DNA of 64,000 nucleotides from Amoebophrya sp. A120. Taxonomy: Eukaryota; Sar; Dinophyceae; Syndiniales; Amoebophryaceae. Below are positions 55,238 through 64,000 of the stretch, piece by piece; position 1 is the stretch's first letter, and each line of letters starts with the position of its first letter. The position numbers and the translations under genes are program-made. The notes under the pieces are model-generated. The model was given only the letters and a program-made list of their open reading frames with translations, had not been told where the DNA came from and did no database searches. The stretch spans positions 2,724,158 through 2,788,157 of the forward strand of contig CAJINV010000013.1 of NCBI GenBank assembly GCA_905178155.1, read 5' to 3'.

Positions 55238-56898
55238 GTTATTTGTTTTTGTTCCCCTTCCGTGCCGCGACTTTACCGCTTCCCTTCGCAGTCGAAGTTC
55301 GAATGACAGCGCGAACTTATTGCGATCGAAGAGAAAACTTGCCTCTTCGTTGTTACCAGGAAACCAGCCTCATCTTCAGTTTTACTTCATATGACGATCT
55401 CACAACCGCACATTCTAACTTCCTGTTCCTGCTCCGGCTACAACTTCATACATAAATAAAGAGTCCCATGGCACAACTCCACGAGTGGCATAATTTCATC
55501 ATCATTTCACATTCTTTCATTATAGAAGGCCGCATGTTCATTTGCCATGAAAAAGGTACATCGAGCGTTTTGGCCGCAGGTGGTGTGCATGATCGAACGA
55601 GGATCTTGCAAGCATCGAACCGATGAAGACATCATGTTCACGGAAAGCATCAAATAGAAAACCAGGACCGAGTTGTCACTTTGCGAAGCACCAAGAACTA
55701 AAAGAAATACAGCACACAGCATGAAAACTCTTGGAAAAAAGAAACAGATCGATGACCCATTTCATTTGATACTTGTTCGGTTTTGAAGATCTAAAAGTTG
55801 AAAGGGCACACGGCACGACTGCAACGCAAGCTGCTCTATCGTGCAACGAATTTTATCACAGTGATGATTTTACTGCTCTACAGCGGGAAGTGAAGTACCG
55901 CGACCGCCGAGCAAGTGCCGTTTTTTTTCCTTTCCTACAACTGCAAGGTCATGATTCAAAAGTTGCTTGGCGTAAGATGTAGCTATCTGAAAAGATAGTT
56001 CTGTTTCTTCGTGATTCAAAAGTTGCAGTTAGAGTTATATGAGAAAAAAAATTAGCTCGGGGAAGTTGTAAAGACGTGCTGTAAAAATGAACAGTGCAAT
56101 TTATTTTGGTACTATGAGCTTGTTTGTTTGTTGATTTGTTCAGGATGGTCACATGGAACCGCTTGAAAGGTGGTCTTTCCTCATCCTCTCATGTGTCTAG
56201 CGCTATTTCAATAAAAACGAACGACTTGGTGGAGCTCCTTTGGCTCCCACCTCAGAAAAAGGAACTGCTGCCGAGAACGAGAAAAATTTTTTGTTAGGAA
56301 GAGCCTGCTACTGGATAAAAATAAAATGGTTGCTACTGAAGTTTTTAAAAGGTTGTACGTGGTAAAGCTGTAAGAAGAACGCTGCTGATTAAAAGTCTTT
56401 TAAGATCTAAAACTTGAGTCTGAGTTTTGTTGCTTTAAAAATCTAAAACTTGAAGCTTCTTGCAGTTGTCGAAAGATTTGGGTTTGGGGCTTATCATACA
56501 TTGCAGTTCAAAATCAAAGAAAGACGAAAGAACTGCGAGGACGAGGACGGGGGAAAGAGCATTTTTGATGTGAGATGAAAAAAAGTTCTAAAGATAAAGT
56601 AAGTTTATGTTATGCTAAACAGTAAAAAAAATAAAGGTGTGAAAATTACATGAGGAATCGATCGCAAACATCATCGTCATCATTTATCCTGCACTAGGGG
56701 GGGACGTGCGGAGGGGTTGGGGTTCGAGTTCGTTTCAAACTGCATCTCGGGGTTGTGTCACAGCAGCTTCGCACATCTTCGTGTTTCGTCGTTTACTACG
56801 AACGAAACATTCAAAAAAAAAAAACGGTGAGTTCCGTAGTGCACCCTGATCATCTTGTCGCTGAAGACAATGAGAAGACAACATTTGTCATCTTTTCT
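55238..56898. other. Intergenic region containing one copy of a dispersed repeat
   Basis: 5' flank of the PDI-POFUT2 gene and 3' flank of the Cys-rich gene. The only notable content is the repeat at 55793-55955; the rest is AT-rich with homopolymer runs. Confidence 0.5.
55793..55955. repeat. Dispersed intergenic repeat, copy 1
   Basis: About 165 bp similar to 58826-58994, sharing tgcaacgaattttat, gctctacagc and gtgaagtaccgcgaccgccg. Both copies lie about 550-780 bp upstream of a minus-strand start codon. On the plus strand both keep an open stretch (FTALQREVKYRDRR here), so a short coding remnant is possible. Confidence 0.8.
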
Positions 56899-58217
56899 CT
56901 AGCGCTGGCCCTCCAGTTCCTTCTCTGTTAGGGTGACCAGGCCGCAGGAGTGTCTCCGTGTGAGGAACCAGTTCTGCCGATCAGCGTCTTCGTATTCCTG
57001 CGCGGCCCGCTCGCACCACATTTCGTCTTCGGGGTCATTCTCCGGCGTCCCCCGGCGGCAACACACGCCCTTCGTGCGCCGCTTCACCCCCTCCGAAAGC
57101 GTGGACCGGTCCGGGTCCAACCCACACGTCTCGTCGCAGAGCCCGCCGTGGCCGCCGCAGGCGTCGTAGCAATCTCCGCCCGAAAGTTCAAGCGTCGTCG
57201 CACGAGAGTCGCCGCTCGCAGAGCCGTCGACCATCCGCGGCCCGTTCGGATCCGGCGCGCAGCCCAGACCCACGTAACGGTGACAGGCCCCGTTTTCCTC
57301 GTACCGCACTTGGTGGTAAATCAGCTTCAGATAATCGTATTTCGTCTCTTCCAAATCGAAGCCGCCCCGCGACCGGCTCACGACCGCATCCAAGCATTCC
57401 TCCCGCGACGCTTTCTGCATCACCGGCTTTCGGTGTTGCGCGCACTCGTCCGCGTACGCTTTGATGTACGTCGAGTTTCCGCGATTCACCGCAAACTTGA
57501 TTTGATTCCACTCGCAGTCGAGGCGCTGCAGATTGCCACCCCGCAACTCATTTTTGAAACCGAAGATCTCCACACAGGTCTCCTCCCAGTTCGGGAACCA
57601 AGCGTCATGTCCAGTGGGATTCACCTGGACTGTGAGAGGACCAAGGTGGTAGGCATTTTGGTCGTCGTGTGTGCGGTCTTCAAACTGCGCATCCTCCGCC
57701 ACCCAGGGATTGTAATCCTTGTCGTAGCGATTGTAGAGCGTGCCCTCGGAGTCTTTGTAACGGGCGACCAGATCCGCGACCTGCTGCGGCGTCAGGCCAT
57801 AGGTAGTGCCGAAAACGATGTTGTTTTTACTCACAGTGGCAGGAGGCGTCGAAGCGGTCGTAGAAGGAGGAGACGCCGTTTCTTGCCGGCGACGACTCGT
57901 TGTACTAGAACGCCGGCGTCGACTACCACGCCGGCGCGAGCTGGACGCGTTTGAGGCGACTTCCGCAAACGACGCGGAAGTTGTACTAGCCCGACTACCG
58001 GTCGTGGGCGACGGCAGATGTTGAACTCCCCGCAGTCACTGTGCTTCCCCGAGTCTGCCGCGCCAGGCAGAGGAGGGGTCGGGCTGCCAAGCGGGCGATG
58101 TTTTTTGTCCCGGGCGAGCAGCGATTTCATCTTCCTCCCCTGCGAAGAGGACTCCACGACCTGGCCTGTCGAGCCCGCAAGCAGGGCCGTCGTGGAAAAA
58201 ATGGAGGACTTCTTCAT
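56899..58217 (-). CDS. Cys-rich unknown protein, probable frame break or tiny intron near its N-terminus
   Basis: The ATG at 58217 opens MKKSSIFSTTALLAGSTGQV, weakly signal-like, and runs to about 58025 (LLARDKKHRPLGSPTPPLPG). The rest is in another frame from about 58020 to the stop at 56899. That part has a Ser/Thr/Arg-rich stretch (SRASTTSASFAEVASNASSS), then NIVFGTTYGLTPQQVADLVA, WFPNWEETCVEIFGFKNELR, a Cys-rich GGDCYDACGGHGGLCDETCG and KGVCCRRGTPENDPEDEMWC. The spaced cysteines suggest an extracellular or ER-lumenal fold. I do not recognise the family. No GT-AG intron links the two frames, so a non-canonical micro-intron, a true frameshift or an assembly error is possible. It lies directly upstream of the PDI-POFUT2 gene on the same strand. 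Confidence 0.6.
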
Positions 58218-59748
58218 TTTTCCTTGTCCTTCAAACTCCTGCAAACGGCAAAACTACTCCAACCACAGTAATTGCCGTACAAACTTGAAGATTCTTGTTT
58301 GTCCACTTGATAGCCGCAGCAAACAGAACGAGTTTCAGCTCGATCCGTTCGAGGACGGTTGAAAAAACGAGGGGTGAGTGTTGAGGTGCTGTTGATGGAA
58401 ATGGGAAACTTACTCTACTACTGATTCTACTTCTTTCCGTGCCGCACAGGGAGACGTTCGAAAAGTCATTTTGTTTGTTTGAGGACGGTAAAAATCAGAA
58501 AAAAAAAATTACGACGAACGACAAGTCTGAAGGGCGCCGACGAGGGAGGGAAAGAAAATGAGCGTAAGCAGCAACAAAAGCCACATGATGATGATGCTGG
58601 CAGTGTGCCCTTTAGCGGACTGCTGCGCGCTACTCCCTCCTCCAGCCCGAGAGCAGCTGAACGCCGATCTTCTATGACGAACAGTTGATCTATACCATAA
58701 GGGCGCGGCTGTTGGTACGAAAATTATTTCGGAATACGAGGGATCCTTAGTACGACGATCGGTCATAGATGAAGATGCACGAGTGGGGACGAGGACGATT
58801 ACATAGTTCTGAATATACCTCACTTTAATGTTGAAGGGGCACACCACACGACTGCGCCGCAAGCGCAAGCTGTTTCAGTTTCTGCAACGAATTTTATAAC
58901 AGTGCCGATTTTACCGCTCTACAGCAGAAGGTGAAGTACCGCGACCGCCGCGTAAGCGCCGCTTTTTTCTTTTCCAAAAACTGCAAGATCATGAAACTTG
59001 TCTTCATTTTCACAGCCCTCCCTGCTTCCAAAAAGTCCACAGGCTCAGGAGAAAGATGTTGTTTTTTACGCCACCAGGGTGCTCTTTCTCTTCTCTTCGC
59101 ACAGATTCAAGGAGTGATATGCTAATAGATTACAGGCACTGTAAATCATGCTGTGAAGGTGGAGCAAGACGTGGAGATAGTGTACACATATTTTTTTTTC
59201 TTGAAGATGAGGTTTCGGAAACAATAAACGAATAAACGCGTGATCAAACTTGTACAGTGGATGATAATTCTTGTTCAAATTTTGCAGTAAATCACCACAA
59301 GCCCGCCCTCAAAGCGCTAGCGTGCGTATCAGATCCAAATCCAATCGTAACAATGATAAATTTTGCGTAAATACAATTACAAACAAGTCTCAAATAACAA
59401 TGACAATACAGTGTAAAATTTTCATGTTCAAATTCAAACAAAGTGGTTTCTATTAAAACCTTATAGACTTTTCAACACAAATCCGTCGCGCAATTCTTGT
59501 ACTTGTTGTTCTCATCACACTACACGTCGCACGAAAGAATGCTCAAATTGCAAACTTCGCTACGGCTACAGCATGAGTGATGAGCTTAATGACGATATTA
59601 TTGAAACATAAGCAGATAGCTCCTAACTGTTCCACATTTTCATTTACTTTAGGTAAGTTGACAATAACCCACCATGTGTTCACGCTCCTTGGTTACTGCT
59701 GCACGTTCGTATGAACCAAAACCAGTCGATTGCAGAGCGACCGTCAAC
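58218..59748. other. Intergenic region containing the second dispersed repeat copy
   Basis: 5' flank of the Cys-rich gene and 3' flank of the LRR/ankyrin gene. Contains the repeat at 58826-58994. Short frames near 58479-58868 have no recognisable motif. Confidence 0.5.
58826..58994. repeat. Dispersed intergenic repeat, copy 2
   Basis: Matches 55793-55955 (gtgaagtaccgcgaccgccg identical; tgcaacgaattttat identical). The shared plus-strand frame reads FTALQQKVKYRDRR. Several differences between the copies are synonymous, but others are not. Confidence 0.8.
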
Positions 59749-62700
59749 TTAGTTTTCCTTGTACTGTAGGTTCCACTTGCCCAACCGGCCCAACGCGGAG
59801 GCCTTCAGCTCCCCGACCGAGACGTTGGCCGCCCCCAGTTTCGCGGCGGACCCGCTCCCGGAGCCCTTCTGCAGACCGTGGCCCTTTCCGCCGAGCGCGA
59901 CCAACCGGTCCATTAACGGGAAGTATCAAAATGAAAAATCCCCCCACCCCATACTCAACCTAGAAATTTGTGATGCAGATTTGTGGTCACAAATCAGCTT
60001 CGTCATGCTAGAAGGGAAAAGATGCGGACTGTAGTGCTGGTTGGCGTGGGAAAGCCTTGCATCTTCAGCATGACAGGGGGCAGCTGGAAGTGGGAAACAG
60101 CATGACAAATTGCCTGCAAACGAGGCCACAGCTGGGTCTCTTGGCCTTCTAGCATTACAAGTCGATTTGTGTACTCAAATACAGCATCACAAATTTCGTT
60201 TTCGATATGGGGAGGGGGGATTTTTCCTTTTGATAGGAAGTGGTCGTTGTTTTCCGCGTGCGCGACCGCCGTGTACTGCTTCGCGTCGTACGCGTTCAGG
60301 TCCGCGTATCCCACAGAAAAAAGCTGGCAGGGCATATAATTTGTAATGCAAAAATAAATACACAGAAAGACTTGCCATGGGCGGCCCCATAGCATGCAGC
60401 TTCGGATATGCAATACAGATTTTCTTGTGTATCTGTATTTATTTTCGCATTACAAATATGACCTGCCAGCTTTTTTCTTTGGGATACCGCGCCGAGCTCG
60501 AGCAGCAGCATGCACACCTCACTGTGGCCGCCGATCGCGGCGAAGTGCAGCGGCGTGCGCTTCAGGCGGTCCAGGGAGTTCACGTCCGCACCCCACTCGA
60601 CCAGGCGACACACACCGTCCACATCGTTGTTCGCGGTGGCGATGTGCATGGCCGCGCACCCGTTGCTATCGGACGCGGTGACGGGCACCCCGTACATGTG
60701 CAGCAGTTCCATGATGTCGTAGCGTTTGTGCTTGGTCGCGATGGTGAAGGGGATGTCGCCGGTCTTCGCGTTTTTCAGGTTCAGGTTCGCCCCCCGGCGG
60801 TAGCAGAGCTTCGCCAGCGCGAGGTTGCCCGTCAAACAAGCGTGCTCCAGCAGGGTTTTCTCGCTCTCAATGTCGCGGGCGTCGATGGAGGTGGTGTCGA
60901 GTAACTGTTATCAAAAGGAAAAATCCCCCCTCCCCATATCGAAATGGAAATCTGTGATGCAGGATTTGAGGTACCAAATCGACTTGTCATGCTAGAAGGC
61001 CAAGAGCCGCAGTCGTGGTCTCGTTTGCAGGCAATTTGTCATGCTGTTTCCCACTCTCAGCTGCCTCCTATCATGCTGAAGATGCAAGGCTCCCCCACGC
61101 CACCCAGCACTACAGTCCGCATCTTTTCCCGTGTAGCATGACAAAGCTGATTTGTGACCTCAAATACAGCATCACAAATTTCGTTTTCGATATGGGGAGG
61201 GGGGATTTTTCCTTTCGATAACTGCTCCAGTTTGTTCAGCAGAATGGTGCCGTTTTTCGTCAAAATCTGCCGAATGTTGAAGGTTGTGATCTTCTCCCGC
61301 GGCTGCTGCATCACGCCCCCGCGATAGTGACCCGCCGCAGCTCCGTGATGTTGTCCACCATGGGCCATGGACCCAGCCGCTCCTTTGCTGCCGGCGTCGA
61401 GGGTCGTGCCGGCTTTGCCCGTTTGATGCATCGACGTGGCGGATTTGTTGCCCGCCTGGTCCCCCGCGCCGGCTTCCGCGTGCTCCTCGGAGGCGGCAAG
61501 CGCTTTGGCGTCGCCCGCGGCGGTTTTCTCTTCCCGCTTCTTCCCGCCTTGCTCCAACAGCTCCTGCGACTTCAACTGATCCTCACTGGGCAGGTTGATG
61601 GCCTGGTCCGCGGTCAGCGTGGCCGGCTTTTTCTTGTCGTTGATGTCGTCTTCGGAAATGAGCAGGATCTTGGACAGTGCGTTCTGCATCTTCTTCACCG
61701 TGTTCACGTCCATCGCGCCCCACTTCACCTGGTCCGGCTTCGTGGATTTCACTTGTGGGTGCCCCGTGTCGTGCAGAAACTTCCACAGCGCCTTGGACAA
61801 GGCCAGCAGAATCACCGGCGCCGGGCCGGGCAGGGTGGCCAGTTTCGGCCAGTTCTTCAGGTCGGCGGAGGTGGGTTGCACGTCGCCATCAATCGCTTGC
61901 AGAATACCATCGTTATCCTGCAAATGCAAGATCGCGAGCGGGGTCAAGCTGTGTGTAGGAGTTGTTTTTTCATGAGGGATTTTTTCAGGGTGCAGTTGCT
62001 ATTTTTTCATGAATATACAAGGTTGTCAACATCGATCTGCAAGCCATATGTTATACTCATGACTCAATCTGCGGGGTGAGGTTTCACACAGAAGTATACA
62101 GAGTTCTATCGTACGTCATGCTCTTCAAGTTCAAAATACATGACTTTATTATACTTTTTGTTGTTCTGTCGTTCGATGATGGCGGTCATGAAGTAACCGA
62201 TGGACCTTAGCGAGAACAGGTTCGCTTCCAGGGAGATGTAACTGAGACTCGGGCACGTGGTGATGATCTGGCAGATATCAAATGCAAAAATGTCTGGGTC
62301 TGGAAAAATGCAAGATTTGTCATGCTTAACAGACTGCGCAGCTAAATGCAAGATTTGTCATGCATATTTCTCATGACCCATGATGCCTGTAATGCATGAC
62401 CTAGCATCGCAAACATTCAAAGGGCTTCCTGATGCACGTTCCGCATGAGAAATGCCCTGTCAGTGCAGCACAAACGGCGCCCCTCTTGCTGGTCATGCAA
62501 TACAAAACTTTTTAGAGTCCAAAAACAGCATGACAAGTTGCAATCTTCCAGACCCAGACATTTTTGCAATTGATAGCAGATGTCCGCACAGGAGTCCATG
62601 GTCAGCTGATTTTTCGACAAGTCGAGCGTGTGCAAACTCGGGCAATCGGTGAGGACTTGCGACAAGGTGGAAAACCCAATATCGGAGATGGCGGACCCCC

Positions 62701-63085
62701 GCAGCAGTGCCTGCTCCAAGTCCCGCTGACGGAGCCACTGATCCACGGTCCGGATGATTTTGGTCGCGGCTTTGGCCGCCTGCTCCGGCTGCCCGTCGTC
62801 CTCGTTCCGCTGCAGTTTCGCGGGCTTCCCCTTCTTGTTCTTATTCCCATCTCGGTCGTCTTTCAGCTGCAATCCGAGAATGATGTTCTGCGCCTCGATC
62901 TGCTCCCGCTTCGCGAGCTCCGCGTCGACGGACTTCTGCAGCGTGACGATTTTCGCCTTCAGCTGCGAAATCTCATCGTACTGGTGCTGCCCGGTGGACT
63001 GCTGGGCCGAGAGCTTTTCCGAAAGCTCGGTCAGCTCCTTTTTCAGAGCCTCGTTCTGCTCCTCAACCGGGGCCATCCGAGCCAT
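59749..63085 (-). CDS. Coiled-coil / leucine-rich repeat / ankyrin protein with four introners
   Basis: Exons at 63085-62576, 62275-62155, 61948-61221, 60908-60487, 60306-60236 and 59923-59749. Removing one duplication copy at each introner gives 2004 nt, exactly 668 codons. The start at 63085 sits in CACACCATGG; upstream sequence has no ATG in frame. Residues 1-90: coiled coil (ALKKELTELSEKLSAQQSTG). Residues about 130-210: leucine-rich repeats (LTDCPSLHTLDLSKNQLTMD; TTCPSLSYISLEANLFSLRS). The middle has a disordered Ala/Gly/His region. The last third has ankyrin repeats: EKTLLEHACLTGNLALAKLC, NGCAAMHIATANNDVDGVCR and KRTPLHFAAIGGHSEVCMLL. The tail is Gly/Ser-rich and ends YKEN. Probably a scaffold protein; partners are unknown. 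Confidence 0.88.
59924..60235. mobile_element. Introner family B (B4)
   Basis: Ends TATCAAAATGAAAAATCC and ggatttttccttttgata with about 100 bp imperfect inverted repeats. The duplication is ACTTCC. Removal joins AENNDHF to PLMDRLVALGG in frame. No GT-AG reading. The copy is very similar to B1, B3 and B5, suggesting recent spread. Confidence 0.92.
60307..60486. mobile_element. Introner family E, short near-palindromic copy
   Basis: 180 bp, TATCCCACAGAAAAAAGCTG to cagcttttttctttgggata. The arms pair over about 60-70 bp including tttgtaatgcaaaaataaat / atttattttcgcattacaaa. The duplication is CGCGG. Removal joins LLLELGA to DLNAYDAKQYTAV within the ankyrin region. Borders read GT-CG. Confidence 0.9.
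60909..61220. mobile_element. Introner family B (B5)
   Basis: Ends TATCAAAAGGAAAAATCC and ggatttttcctttcgata. The duplication is CAGTTA. Removal joins LLNKLEQL to LDTTSIDARDIE. No GT-AG reading. Same orientation as B1 (1655-1966) and opposite to B3 and B4, judged by the position of the gcgga(c/t) / gtccgcatctttt segment. Confidence 0.92.
62276..62575. mobile_element. Introner family A (A7) inside the leucine-rich repeats
   Basis: Ends TATCAAATGCAAAAATG plus tctgggtctgg, and the mirror ending tttttgcaattgata. The duplication is GCAGAT. Removal joins DSCADIC to QIITTCPSL, keeping the LRR period. No GT-AG reading. The interior has the same orientation as A6. Confidence 0.9.
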
Positions 63086-64000
63086 GGTGTGCGAGTTTTT
63101 TTCGATGTACTCGGGCCAAACAAAATTAGTTTTTTCAACCCTCACGCAAAAAACGATAAAAAAAAACGTGTGGGTGAAGAAACACACAACTGTCACGCTT
63201 TTCAAAAAAGCGACGACAGAGTGGCCTGCGAGGAAGTAGGGATTGCTCGAAAGATTGAGATTTCGTATATACTTAACAGGAGTCCTGTAAAAATTTAACC
63301 GTGGATTAGCAATGTTGTTCTTGACACGGACACGATACTAGAACTACACGGATGTTTTTTACTTCACACTTCTTTGTCTTTCCCAAGATGTCCAAGGCAT
63401 GAGGAACGCGAGTCTAAGTCTAGCTTTAGCATTTTTACGACGTAAACCTAGTGTCCTGGTTCTAATTCTCTTGCACGACGGTGTTCTTCCAGGACGAAGT
63501 TTCGACATGGTAGATGGTGGACTGTACGACGAGATAGTGGAACTTCTGAAGTACGAGGATCTTCTGCAGCTCCGTCCAGAGGTGGCACAAGAACTGTACG
63601 ACAATCACACGCACGACCCGCACGGTGCAATACAGAACGATGGAGGGAAAAGAAACGACAGGCCCGTACTATGTTGTAAATAACTGACGATGTTTTCACG
63701 ACTGCCTGGTTTGTTCCCTTGATGTTCTAGTAAACGAGATTACTCCGTGCCGGAAGAACAGAATATGAGCACGACGAGGCACAATTTCGAAGATGATCCG
63801 AACCACGCCTGTAGCTCCTTGCATTCTTCTTTTCGGCCAAGAGCAAGTGCCCCTCGAGGTGGAGCCTCAAAGCCGCGACTAATGTACCTACACGCTCGTA
63901 CTTGTTTGTGCGCAGCTATTTTCATTATGGTATAGGTCCGAAAAGTTGCAGGACGAGAGCAACTCACTTCTAAAGTGCGGTCCTTTTCACTATACAGTCC
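63086..64000. other. Right-end region, no firmly supported gene
   Basis: 5' flank of the LRR/ankyrin gene. A plus-strand frame at 63399-63683 (MVDGGLYDEIVELLKYEDLL within it) has protein-like composition but no family, and every other gene is on the minus strand, so I do not call it. No repeat family or RNA gene is seen. Confidence 0.45.

Noticed and set aside
55560-55640. tRNA-like tcgaac words near 55590-55620
   Set aside because: No cloverleaf could be drawn around them; no acceptor stem pairing.
63399-63683. Plus-strand frame with a plausible helix (YDEIVELLKYEDLLQL)
   Set aside because: Only 94 residues, no family, opposite to the direction of all other genes; kept as a note only.

Overview
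This window looks like a compact protist nuclear genome, most probably a syndinian dinoflagellate of the Amoebophrya type. That assignment is inferred from gene architecture, not from a marker gene. Every gene I can support lies on the minus strand, as expected of a unidirectional cluster. Genes are cut by short GT-AG introns (donors often GTATAG, GTACTA, GTAATA) and by about 250-310 bp repeated introns. These repeated introns carry terminal inverted repeats and target-site duplications, and they match the introner elements and non-canonical introns reported for Amoebophrya. No bacterial operon, CRISPR array or tRNA was recognised.

Layout from left to right, all minus strand: a multifunctional enoyl-CoA hydratase/3-hydroxyacyl-CoA dehydrogenase with six introners (1-4940, 3' end off the window); a small three-exon unknown protein (6637-8042); a Lys- and Ser-rich unknown protein (9515-11730); a LINE-type retrotransposon with one about 8.4 kb open frame carrying endonuclease, reverse transcriptase and zinc fingers (about 13340-21778); a Ser/Thr/Gln-rich protein (22255-23178); a divergent protein kinase (23976-26870); a probable secreted protein (27864-29299); a PLP-dependent Cys/Met-metabolism enzyme (31370-33867); a small protein with one introner (34753-36043); a DUF547 protein (36821-38089); a very large kinase-like protein with a signal peptide (38969-44740); a four-exon conserved protein (46339-48174); a PDI-POFUT2 fusion (49238-55237); a Cys-rich protein (56899-58217); and a coiled-coil/LRR/ankyrin protein with four introners (59749-63085).

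The most striking object is the gene at 49238-55237. Reading through its introners gives one polypeptide with PDI-type a-b-b'-a' thioredoxin modules (two CGHC sites), a Cys-rich linker and a complete GDP-fucose protein O-fucosyltransferase 2 domain. It ends in the ER-retention-like tetrapeptide REEL. The second thioredoxin tail and the start of the fucosyltransferase share one uninterrupted open frame, so the fusion is visible directly. POFUT2 acts only on folded, disulfide-bonded thrombospondin repeats, so the fusion would put the folding and glycosylation steps in one enzyme.

The second theme is the introners: 16 copies in at least five sequence families, all inside genes and in both orientations. 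Removing the element plus one copy of the target duplication restores the frame wherever I could test it. The families share TATC...GATA ends (one exception) and a recurrent TTGTNATGC motif in mirrored positions. Some insertions give GT-AG introns and others do not, depending only on the target site.
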